Source: Nitriliruptoraceae bacterium (GTDB taxonomy: Bacteria; Actinomycetota; Nitriliruptoria; Nitriliruptorales; Nitriliruptoraceae). From it: a stretch of DNA of 5,693 nt. The DNA lies in the NCBI GenBank assembly GCA_007134165.1, contig SLLJ01000282.1, positions 1 through 5,693 on the forward strand, written 5' to 3'. Of the stretch, positions 1-5,286 are shown one piece after another (the stretch's first letter is position 1; every line of letters begins with the position of its first letter). A model generated the notes under the pieces. The model was not told the origin of the DNA and did no database searches. It was given only the letters and a program-made list of their open reading frames with translations. Made by a program: the position numbers and the translations under genes.

Positions 1-899
1 GCACTGACGTCCTCGAACCCGAGCCGGGCGGCGACCCGGTCCTGCAGGTCGAGGCGCAGCACCTCGTTCTTGGCGCCCCCGGACAACGCACCGCCGGTCA
101 CCGCCTGTTCGGCAGCGTCGAGGTGCAGCGCGACCCGGGCGGCCAGCAGTTTCGACTCGGCGGCGACCAACCGAGGACGATCAGAGGCGCCGACGTAACC
201 CGCGGCGACCAGCGGGTCGAGCCCGGTGGCGCCCACCAGCGCGCCGGCGGCCCAGCGCAGGGACTGCACGTCCCGTAGGCCGCCAGCCCCGCTCTTGAGG
301 TCAGGTTCGATGCGTTCAGCCGCGTCACCAGCACGGATACGTCGATCGCGGTCGGCGGCACGCAGCGCCTCCAGCAGCCGCTGTGGACGGCGTCGCAGCC
401 GACGCAGGCACTCGGAGCGGACCAGCTTGGCCAGCGACAGGTCGCCGGCGACGGTGCGCAGGTCCATGGTGGCCGTGGCGGTGTCGAGGTCGTCGATGGC
501 GCCGATGGCTTCCTTGCGCGATCGCACCGCGTAGCCCACCGTCAACCCGGCGTCCCACAGCGGGTACACGATCCGTCGGACCGCAGCCTCCAGCGACGAG
601 GCGCTCCACCCTTCATGGATCAGCAGCAGGTCGATGTCGGAAGCCGGCGCGAGGTCCTCCCGCCCGTAGCCGCCCACGGCAGCGACGGCGAGGCGACCTG
701 GACCGACCACCGGCGTCGACAACGCGGCGATCGCCTCGTCGACCCGCAGGCTCCAGGCCCGACACCAGGCCGGCCCTGGAGCGGGACCGTCCTCGCGCAG
801 CTCAGAACCGGCCGCGACGAGGTTGGCGACGATCTCGGTGACGGCCAGGGGGCCCCCACCGGCACGTGGGGCGGGCACGGCGGCCGTGTCCGGGTCCAT
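1..899 (-). CDS. glnD: [Protein-PII] uridylyl/adenylyltransferase GlnD, N-terminal part (cut by window edge)
   Basis: GlnD senses nitrogen status. It adds UMP (or, in studied actinobacteria, AMP) to the PII protein when glutamine is low and removes it when glutamine is high. The 299 visible codons start at ATG 899 and stay open to base 1. The nucleotidyltransferase signature is clear: GGYGR at residues 76-80, then LAPASDIDLLL with metal-binding aspartates at 88 and 90. A second family motif, EPDLKSGAGGLRDVQ, covers 198-212, and KNEVLRLDLQDRVAARLGF at 278-296 leads into the part before the HD domain. The HD and ACT domains expected in a full protein (about 750-900 residues) lie outside the window. 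The start is supported by GGAGG five bases upstream and by its position 20 bases after the glnB stop, so the two genes are surely co-transcribed. Identity is firm; whether it transfers UMP or AMP cannot be read here. Confidence 0.95.
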   Translation of the reverse strand, partial: MDPDTAAVPAPRAGGGPLAVTEIVANLVAAGSELREDGPAPGPAWCRAWSLRVDEAIAALSTPVVGPGRLAVAAVGGYGREDLAPASDIDLLLIHEGWSASSLEAAVRRIVYPLWDAGLTVGYAVRSRKEAIGAIDDLDTATATMDLRTVAGDLSLAKLVRSECLRRLRRRPQRLLEALRAADRDRRIRAGDAAERIEPDLKSGAGGLRDVQSLRWAAGALVGATGLDPLVAAGYVGASDRPRLVAAESKLLAARVALHLDAAEQAVTGGALSGGAKNEVLRLDLQDRVAARLGFEDVS

Positions 900-904
900 G
901 CCCG

Positions 905-909
905 CCTCC
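905..909 (-). promoter_or_regulatory. Shine-Dalgarno site of glnD
   Basis: The minus strand reads GGAGG here, five bases before ATG 899. It lies wholly in the 20-base glnB-glnD gap and fixes the glnD start; I see no better in-frame ATG or GTG upstream. Confidence 0.8.
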
Positions 910-919
910 GGTGCCAGGC

Positions 920-1258
920 TCAGAGAGCGTCGCCGTCCTCTTCGCCGGTGCGGATGCGCACGATGCGCTCGACCGAGGTCACGAAGACCTTGCCGTCACC
1001 GACCTGCCCGGAACGGGCGTGCTTGACGACGGTGTCGACGACGTCGCCGACCTGGGCGTCGGCGGCGAGGATCTCGAGCCGGACCTTGGGCACGAACTCC
1101 ACGGAGTACTCCGCGCCACGATAGATCTCGGTGTGGCCGCGCTGCCGGCCGTAGCCGCGCACCTCCGACACGGTCAGGCCCTGGATGCCGAGCTCCTGCA
1201 GGGCCTCCTTGACCTCATCCAGCTTGTGGGGCTTCACGATGGCCGTGACGAGCTTCAC
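920..1258 (-). CDS. glnB: Nitrogen regulatory protein PII (GlnB/GlnK family)
   Basis: PII is a small cytoplasmic trimer that binds ATP/ADP and 2-oxoglutarate and reports carbon/nitrogen balance to transporters, enzymes and regulators. With the GTG start at 1258 the protein is 112 residues, the usual family length. The T-loop is intact: GYGRQRGHTEIYRGAEY at 35-51 ends in Tyr51, the residue modified by GlnD, and includes Gln39 of the 2-oxoglutarate site. The second signature, around GKVFVTSVERIVRIRTGEED at 89-108, contains Lys90, Arg101 and Arg103 of the nucleotide site. An in-frame TTG at 1294 would add 12 residues, but the ribosome site would then lie inside the coding region, and PII proteins normally start at this (M)KLVTAIVKPHKL. 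glnD follows after 20 bases. The GlnR-like array upstream suggests nitrogen-limited induction. Sequence alone does not separate GlnB from GlnK; linkage to glnD is typical of actinobacterial GlnK. Confidence 0.97.
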   Translation of the reverse strand: MKLVTAIVKPHKLDEVKEALQELGIQGLTVSEVRGYGRQRGHTEIYRGAEYSVEFVPKVRLEILAADAQVGDVVDTVVKHARSGQVGDGKVFVTSVERIVRIRTGEEDGDAL

Positions 1259-1263
1259 GACGT

Positions 1264-1269
1264 CCTCCT
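1264..1269 (-). promoter_or_regulatory. Shine-Dalgarno site deciding the glnB start
   Basis: The minus strand reads AGGAGG here, five bases before GTG 1258. This perfect site decides for the GTG against the longer TTG start at 1294. Confidence 0.85.
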
Positions 1270-1305
1270 GTAACGGCTCGGCGTCGGTGGCCAAGGTGGT
1301 CAGTC

Positions 1306-1317
1306 ACCGCGCGCGGT
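1306..1317. repeat. 12-bp perfect palindrome in the glnB leader
   Basis: ACCGCGCGCGGT is its own reverse complement. It lies between the GlnR-like array and the glnB ribosome site and is flanked by copies of CTGACC on the minus strand. It could be an operator-like dyad or a chance product of CG-rich sequence; the alternating CG core makes chance quite likely. Confidence 0.35.
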
Positions 1318-1365
1318 CAGCGGGGCCGGGGCCGGCCTCCGATGGGAGAAGCGTCGCGGGCCGTG

Positions 1366-1403
1366 GTGTCCCGGTGGTGTCCGGATCGTTTCCTGGCTGT
1401 TAC
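1366..1403 (-). promoter_or_regulatory. GlnR-like operator: four half-sites at 11-bp steps
   Basis: On the minus strand GTAAC (1403-1399), GAAAC (1392-1388), GACAC (1381-1377) and GACAC (1370-1366) are each separated by exactly six bases. The published actinobacterial GlnR box, as I recall it, is gTnAC-n6-GaAAC, often repeated as GtnAC-n6-GaAAC. The first pair fits fully; the second pair keeps G, A and C at the main positions. The array ends about 107 bases before the glnB start and overlaps the FIST stop codon (TAA, 1402-1400). This is a sensible place for an activator of a glnB-glnD promoter. I see no clear -35/-10 pair downstream, which would suit an activator-dependent promoter but also means the promoter itself is unproven. 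Confidence 0.65.
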
Positions 1404-2593
1404 GCACCCCCGCGACCTTCATCGTCATGGCTGAACGGTCCGCGGTTGTCGCCGAACACGGCCAGCGACGCGGTAAAGCCGTGCACGTAGGAGCGGCGTC
1501 CCACCGGCCCGACCTCCCCGGCGCAGAACGCCCCCGCCACCGGGACCCCGAGGCGGGACTCGACCACGGACACGTCATGGTCCCGGCGGCCGAACAGGCC
1601 GTGCCCGCGTCCGTTGCAGCTGAACAGCAGTCCTCCAGCAGCGGGACCCACGTCGGCGAGGCGCTCGACGAGGTCGGTGTGGGCCGAGGCGGCGTCGCGC
1701 ACCTGGAACTGCACGGTGTGCCCGACCCGGGCGAGGTCCCCGATGCTCAACGAACCTTGCTCGGGGTCGACACCGAGCAGCCCGCGGACCACGAAGTCGC
1801 CGGTGTCGTAGTCATCACGGACCTCGTCGGCGACCATCCCCACGTGCAGCCCGCCGCGCTGCAGCAGCAGGCGGTCGGCCTCGTCGGCCTCGGCGAGCAC
1901 CGCGCGCAGACGATCGAGCGCCGGCTCGCCGCCGAGCGTCAGGATGCGGTTGCGCTCCCCAGCGGTGATGGTCAGCGGCTCGCCGACCGGACGGCAGCCC
2001 TGGGAGACCACCGGCGCCACCTCGACGTCACGCAGCACGACCCCGACCGCACCGTCCTCGTGCACCCGGTCGTCGAGCAGCAGCCGGGAACGGCCCGCCC
2101 CGCCCGACACCAGGCCACCGACGGTGAGGTGCCCGGGACGCTGATCGCCGAGCCGACCCAGCACCTCGGGCATCGGATAGGAGTACGGGTCGGCGAGCAC
2201 CAGCGTGAGATCACCGGGCCGCGTGTCGGGCCAGCCGGCCACCGCCAGGCCACCCTCTGGTGGGCGCACCGCCCAGGTCCGGAACGGCTCGATGTGGCCG
2301 CCCGGCAGACGCGCGGTCCAGACCACCACCGCGCTGCCCTCCTCGACCTCCTCGCCGGGGCCGATGACGCCCTGTGCGATTGCGCCGAGCAGCACCTGGG
2401 GCTCGAGGCGCGCCTCCACGGCCGCGAGCAGATCGCCGGCGGCCTCGGCGTGGTCGGGGGTGGCCAGGACCACGGCCAACGGTGTGCCGGCCACCTCCGC
2501 CGGCTTCCCGAGGGCGACGCCCGCCGCGTCCGCAGCCTCGGCGGCGGCGAGCCCGGCCTCCCGGGTCCGGGACAGCGCGGCGGCACTACGCAC
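1400..2593 (-). CDS. FIST N- and C-domain protein (putative small-ligand sensor)
   Basis: This 397-residue protein has the FIST architecture, proposed in the literature to be a sensory domain for small ligands, perhaps amino acids; no enzymatic role is established. The FIST N part covers roughly 35-190, with GVIGPGEEVEEGSAVVVW near 75-92 and GLVSGG near 160-165. The FIST C part begins near 195 with VSQGCRPVGEPLTIT, continues with DFVVRGLLGVDPEQGSLSIGD at 266-286, and ends with FSCNGRG (324-330), LFGRRDHD (333-340) and AGEVGPVG (358-365). I see no signal peptide, transmembrane segment, kinase or GGDEF output domain, so it is probably a free-standing cytoplasmic protein. GTG 2593 was chosen because AAGGAG lies seven bases upstream; TTG 2596 is the alternative. 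The longer reading back to 2695 adds residues unlike the family. It is followed by glnB after 141 bases, with a GlnR-like array between. The family call is firm, the function is not. Confidence 0.9.
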   Translation of the reverse strand: MRSAAALSRTREAGLAAAEAADAAGVALGKPAEVAGTPLAVVLATPDHAEAAGDLLAAVEARLEPQVLLGAIAQGVIGPGEEVEEGSAVVVWTARLPGGHIEPFRTWAVRPPEGGLAVAGWPDTRPGDLTLVLADPYSYPMPEVLGRLGDQRPGHLTVGGLVSGGAGRSRLLLDDRVHEDGAVGVVLRDVEVAPVVSQGCRPVGEPLTITAGERNRILTLGGEPALDRLRAVLAEADEADRLLLQRGGLHVGMVADEVRDDYDTGDFVVRGLLGVDPEQGSLSIGDLARVGHTVQFQVRDAASAHTDLVERLADVGPAAGGLLFSCNGRGHGLFGRRDHDVSVVESRLGVPVAGAFCAGEVGPVGRRSYVHGFTASLAVFGDNRGPFSHDDEGRGGA

Positions 2594-2600
2594 CAAATCG

Positions 2601-2606
2601 CTCCTT
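2601..2606 (-). promoter_or_regulatory. Shine-Dalgarno site of the FIST gene
   Basis: The minus strand reads AAGGAG here, seven bases before GTG 2593 and four before TTG 2596. The spacing favours the GTG and argues against starting upstream at 2695. Confidence 0.7.
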
Positions 2607-2906
2607 GTCACGGGGGCCAAGGGTAGGCGTCGCGGCGACTGATCGGGATGACGCCAAGTCCACGTCGGGCAGCCCGCAGGGGCATCCGTCCGCACCGACG
2701 CTCCGACCCCAAGTGGACGCGCGTGCGACGCACGAACCTGAACGCAACCTCCTCCGATGGGCCGCCAACGTTGACATCCTCATCAAGTTCCGCCATCCTA
2801 CGACCTACGCGCCGATCAACGTCCGACGCCCCATCGGACCGGCGCGTCGGCGGGGCCTCAGGGTCCTGCCTGCCGGTCGACGCCGTGCCCCGCGCGTCCC
2901 GGCTTC
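2607..2906. other. Intergenic region upstream of the FIST gene, no supported gene
   Basis: About 300 bases without a convincing gene. Around 2740-2820 the sequence is less GC-rich than the rest of the window. It contains a dyad, GTCCGA-n7-TCGGAC (2821-2839), and two CCTACG copies seven bases apart (2797-2802 and 2804-2809). A minus-strand reading of 62 codons (2796-2608) ends 14 bases before the FIST gene, but it has weak third-position GC, a poor ribosome site and no recognisable motif. The promoter of the FIST gene should lie here. TAGGAT at 2800-2795 on the minus strand could be a -10 element, but I find no -35 at normal spacing. Confidence 0.5.
2821..2839. repeat. Inverted repeat GTCCGA-n7-TCGGAC
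   Basis: Six-base perfect arms separated by seven bases, about 230 bases upstream of the FIST start. The centre-to-centre distance of 13 bases would suit a dimeric regulator, but it could also be part of local RNA folding with the nearby GC-rich arms. No family can be assigned. Confidence 0.3.
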
Positions 2907-2936
2907 GGACCCCCGACTCGCCCCAGTCGGGGGTCC
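2907..2936. terminator. Strong hairpin, probable second terminator after sucD
   Basis: A perfect 12-bp stem (GGACCCCCGACT pairing with AGTCGGGGGTCC) closes a 6-base loop. It lies about 120 bases after the sucD stop. There is no T-run on the minus strand. On the plus strand the stem is followed by ACCTCTTTGG, slightly T-rich, so it might act in both directions. As the genes on both sides read in the minus direction, a backup terminator for the suc transcript is the simplest reading; a structured or processed RNA element is the alternative. Confidence 0.55.
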
Positions 2937-2998
2937 ACCTCTTTGGTCCGTCGATTGTGCGTGTTGCGCCGCCACGATGACCGCTGCGGGTCGTGATG

Positions 2999-3040
2999 CG
3001 TCGCGCCGCCGGGCCCGGCAGGGCACACGGCGGCGCGACG
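2999..3040 (-). terminator. Terminator hairpin of the sucCD operon
   Basis: A perfect 13-bp stem (CGTCGCGCCGCCG pairing with CGGCGGCGCGACG) encloses 16 bases. These can themselves form a small GCCC/GGGC stem. It starts 17 bases after the sucD stop. There is no U-tract, which is common for terminators of GC-rich actinobacteria. Position and stem strength support the call. Confidence 0.8.
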
Positions 3041-3057
3041 GGAGGTGCAGGGATCGC

Positions 3058-3945
3058 TCAGCTGAGCCGCTGGATCATCAGCTGCGCGGCCTCGGAGGGG
3101 TTCATCGCGACCGCGATGCCATAGCCCTCGAGGATCTCCTTCTTCTCGGCGGCGGACTCCCCACCGGGACCACCCTCCTTGACGATGGCGCCGGCGTGGC
3201 CCATCTGCTTGCCCTCTGGCGCCTCGAACCCAGCGATGTAGCCCACCACCGGCGTGTCGGGGATGTTGTCGCGGATCCAGGCGCCGGCCAGCTGCTCCTC
3301 GGAACCGCCGATCTCGCCCACGAAGGCGATGGCCTCGGTGTCCGGGTCGGCGGCGAACGCCTGGATGACGTCGAGGAACTGCGTACCGATGACCGGGTCG
3401 CCACCGATGCCCACACAGGTCGAGATCCCGATGCCCGCCTGCGCGAGCTCGTGCATGATCTGGTAGGTCAGCGTGCCCGAGCGGCTGACCAGCCCGACCT
3501 TGCCGGGCATGGTGATGTCGGCGGGGATGATGCCGACATTCGCCTTGCCAGGGCTGATCAGCCCGGGGCAGTTGGGCCCGATCAGCCGCACGCCGCCTCG
3601 GCGCACGACCGTGTCATAGACCTCGGTCATGTCGTGCACCGGCACGCCCTCGGTGATGGTCACGATGGTCTGGATGCCGGCCTCGTAGGCCTCAAGGATG
3701 GCCGCCTTGGTGAACGGCGCGGGCACCATCACCATCGAGGTGTTGGCGCCGGCCTGCTCGACGGCCTCACGCACCGTGGCGTACACGGGGACCCCCAGCG
3801 GCTCCCAGACGGTGCCGCCCTTCTTGGGGTGGGTCCCGGCCACGACCTTGGTGCCATAGGCCTGGTTGCGCAGGGCGTGGAAGGTGCCCTGCGAGCCGAT
3901 GCCCTGCACGACGACCTTGGTGGACTCATCGACGAAGATGCTCAT
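3058..3945 (-). CDS. sucD: Succinyl-CoA synthetase (ADP/GDP-forming), alpha subunit
   Basis: SucD, with SucC, converts succinyl-CoA, phosphate and ADP or GDP to succinate, CoA and ATP or GTP in the citric acid cycle. The alpha subunit binds CoA and carries the histidine that is phosphorylated. At 295 residues it has the usual length. The N-terminal CoA-binding Rossmann fold shows GIGSQGTFHALRNQAYGTKVVAGTHP, with GIGSQG at 15-20. RLIGPNCPGLISPG lies at 120-133 and GIGGDPVIGT at 179-188. The catalytic loop GKQMGHAGAIV at 245-255 holds His250, the likely phosphohistidine, and Glu211 in VGEIGGSEE fits the conserved stabilising glutamate. ATG 3945 gives the normal family N-terminus (MSIFVDESTKVVVQGIGSQG); AGGAG lies ten bases upstream, a little far. 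It is 60 bases after sucC and is followed by a strong hairpin, so it is the last gene of its operon. Confidence 0.98.
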   Translation of the reverse strand: MSIFVDESTKVVVQGIGSQGTFHALRNQAYGTKVVAGTHPKKGGTVWEPLGVPVYATVREAVEQAGANTSMVMVPAPFTKAAILEAYEAGIQTIVTITEGVPVHDMTEVYDTVVRRGGVRLIGPNCPGLISPGKANVGIIPADITMPGKVGLVSRSGTLTYQIMHELAQAGIGISTCVGIGGDPVIGTQFLDVIQAFAADPDTEAIAFVGEIGGSEEQLAGAWIRDNIPDTPVVGYIAGFEAPEGKQMGHAGAIVKEGGPGGESAAEKKEILEGYGIAVAMNPSEAAQLMIQRLS

Positions 3946-3955
3946 CGTTGCGCTG

Positions 3956-3960
3956 CTCCT
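3956..3960 (-). promoter_or_regulatory. Shine-Dalgarno site of sucD
   Basis: The minus strand reads AGGAG here, ten bases before ATG 3945. The spacing is at the long end of normal. Confidence 0.55.
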
Positions 3961-3964
3961 GGAT

Positions 3965-3982
3965 GCGCCGCTGAACGGGCGC
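3965..3982 (-). other. Small hairpin in the sucC-sucD gap
   Basis: GCGCC and GGCGC form a five-base stem around an eight-base loop, just upstream of the sucD ribosome site. It might stabilise or separate the two cistrons in the mRNA, but a stem this short in such GC-rich sequence may be chance. Confidence 0.25.
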
Positions 3983-4005
3983 GGTGGCGGGTCGGTGGGC
4001 GGGGC

Positions 4006-5178
4006 TCAGCCGGCGAACTGCACGGCGGTGGCGGCGGCTTCCTGCATCGTGGCGGCCGCCACGACGTTGGGCAGGTTGGCTGCCTCGAGAATGCGGCGGC
4101 CCTCCTCGGCGTTGGTGCCGTCGAGCCGCACGACCAGCTTCTGGGGGAAGTCCCCGAGGCGGTTGGTCGCCTCGACCACGCCGTTGGCCACCTCCTCGCC
4201 GCGGGTGATGCCGCCGAAGATGTTGACCAGCACGCTGCGCACGGCCGGGTCACGCAGCACCAGCCCGAGCGACTCGGCCATGGCGTCCGCGGAGGCACCG
4301 CCACCGACGTCGAGGAAGTTGGCGGCCCGGCCCCCGTTCTGCGCCACGACGTCCAGGGTGGCCATGACCAGCCCGGCGCCGTTGCCCAACACCCCGACCG
4401 ATCCGTCGAGCTTCACGTACTGGATGCCCTTGGCCTTGGCCTCGGCCTCCAGCGGGTCGTCGGCGTCCAGCCCGTCGATCTTCCACTCGGCGTAGCCGTC
4501 GTGGCGGAACGCGGCGTTGCCGTCGAGGCTGACCTTGGCATCCAGCGCGATGACCGAGTCGTCGGGCCGGCGGATCAGCGGGTTGATCTCGGCCAGCGTG
4601 GCGTCCTCGGCCCGGTACGCGCCGAACAGGGCCACGAGCAGCTGCGCGGCCGAGGCCAGCACCTCATCAGGCAGGTTGGCGTCGGTCACGATCGCGGTTG
4701 CGGTGTCCAGCGGCAGGCCGTCGGCGACCTCGGCGGAGGTGAGCAGGCGCTTGACGACCGCGTCCGGGTTGGTGCGGTTGACCTCCTCGATGTCCACCCC
4801 GCCCTCACGCGAGCAGATGACGAGGTGCCCCTTGCTGACCCGGTCGTGCATCACCGACAGGTAGTACTCCTCGACGATGTCGGAGGCCGGCTCGACGTAG
4901 ACGACCTGCACGACGTGGCCCTTGATGTCCAGGCCGAGGATCGACTCGGCGTGCTCGCGGGCCTGCTCGACGCTGGTGGCCAGCTTCACGCCGCCGGCCT
5001 TGCCGCGGCCTCCGGTCTTGACCTGCGCCTTGACGACGACTGCCGACGCACCGCCGGCGAGTTGGGACGTTGCGGCGGCGACGATCTCGTCGACGGTGCG
5101 GCACACGCTGCCCGCCGGCGGGACCGGCACGCCGTTGCGGCCGAACAGTTGCTTGCCCTGGAACTCGACCAGGTCCAT
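4006..5178 (-). CDS. sucC: Succinyl-CoA synthetase (ADP/GDP-forming), beta subunit
   Basis: SucC is the nucleotide-binding beta subunit that pairs with SucD. At 390 residues it matches the usual length. The N-terminal ATP-grasp domain shows the glycine-rich loop VKTGGRGKAGGVK at 53-65, with Lys50 just before it. Metal-binding residues appear in LAEINPL (195-201: Glu197, Asn199) and at Asp213 in ALDAKVSLDG. The C-terminal ligase domain has GNGAGLVMATLD (265-276), DVGGGA (290-295), NIFGGITRGE (319-328) and RLDGTNAEEGRRIL (351-364), the last two being the beta-subunit part of the active site. ATG 5178 has GAGGAG six bases upstream and gives the family start (MDLVEFQGKQLF). ADP or GDP preference cannot be judged safely. 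The upstream B12-binding mutase subunit points to use of succinyl-CoA from methylmalonyl-CoA as well as from the citric acid cycle. Confidence 0.98.
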   Translation of the reverse strand: MDLVEFQGKQLFGRNGVPVPPAGSVCRTVDEIVAAATSQLAGGASAVVVKAQVKTGGRGKAGGVKLATSVEQAREHAESILGLDIKGHVVQVVYVEPASDIVEEYYLSVMHDRVSKGHLVICSREGGVDIEEVNRTNPDAVVKRLLTSAEVADGLPLDTATAIVTDANLPDEVLASAAQLLVALFGAYRAEDATLAEINPLIRRPDDSVIALDAKVSLDGNAAFRHDGYAEWKIDGLDADDPLEAEAKAKGIQYVKLDGSVGVLGNGAGLVMATLDVVAQNGGRAANFLDVGGGASADAMAESLGLVLRDPAVRSVLVNIFGGITRGEEVANGVVEATNRLGDFPQKLVVRLDGTNAEEGRRILEAANLPNVVAAATMQEAAATAVQFAG

Positions 5179-5184
5179 CGGGAA

Positions 5185-5190
5185 CTCCTC
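5185..5190 (-). promoter_or_regulatory. Shine-Dalgarno site of sucC
   Basis: The minus strand reads GAGGAG here, six bases before ATG 5178, a near-ideal site. Confidence 0.75.
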
Positions 5191-5193
5191 GAA

Positions 5194-5220
5194 GGGTCGG
5201 ACGGGACGGTGGGGTCGGAC
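5194..5220. repeat. Direct repeat GGGTCGGAC x2 in the sucC leader
   Basis: The nine-base unit GGGTCGGAC occurs at 5194-5202 and 5212-5220 on the plus strand, 18 bases apart. It sits just upstream of the sucC ribosome site. It could be a pair of binding sites or a local duplication; no regulator is recognised. Confidence 0.4.
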
Positions 5221-5263
5221 AGTCAGGTGGGTGGGCAGCGGGCGCTGGTCAGGCCACCGCAGG

Positions 5264-5283
5264 CCGGCGCACGAGGGCGCCGG
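5264..5283 (-). terminator. Short hairpin after the mutase subunit gene (possible terminator)
   Basis: CCGGCGC and GCGCCGG form a perfect seven-base stem around a six-base loop, starting three bases after the stop of the B12-binding protein. There is no U-tract. It may partly end the upstream transcript before sucC or protect its 3' end; the stem is short, so full termination is uncertain. Confidence 0.45.
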
Positions 5284-5286
5284 GCG

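Noticed and set aside
866..1273. Plus-strand open frame of 135 codons opposite glnB
   Set aside because: Same antisense phase relation as above; it is a shadow of the clear PII gene and the start of glnD.
1427..2626. Plus-strand open frame of 399 codons opposite the FIST gene
   Set aside because: Its first codon positions lie opposite the GC-rich third positions of the FIST gene, an arrangement that suppresses stop codons in high-GC DNA. The translation has no recognisable motif, while the minus strand encodes an unmistakable FIST protein.
1400..2695. Longer start for the FIST gene at 2695
   Set aside because: The extra 34 codons are not like the family N-terminus and would place the AAGGAG ribosome site inside the coding region.
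2608..2796. 62-codon minus-strand frame ending 14 bases before the FIST gene
   Set aside because: Third-position GC is well below that of the real genes, the ribosome site is poor, and the product matches nothing I know. Kept only as part of the intergenic description.
2771..2799. Plus-strand TTGACA with CATCCT 17 bases later, as a promoter
   Set aside because: The -35 is perfect but the -10 is weak, and no plus-strand gene lies downstream; it would only drive RNA into the sucD terminator region.
2821..2960. Possible riboswitch (cobalamin type) in the gap
   Set aside because: A short stretch on the minus strand loosely resembles a B12 box, but the surrounding conserved elements are missing and the downstream FIST gene has no link to B12.
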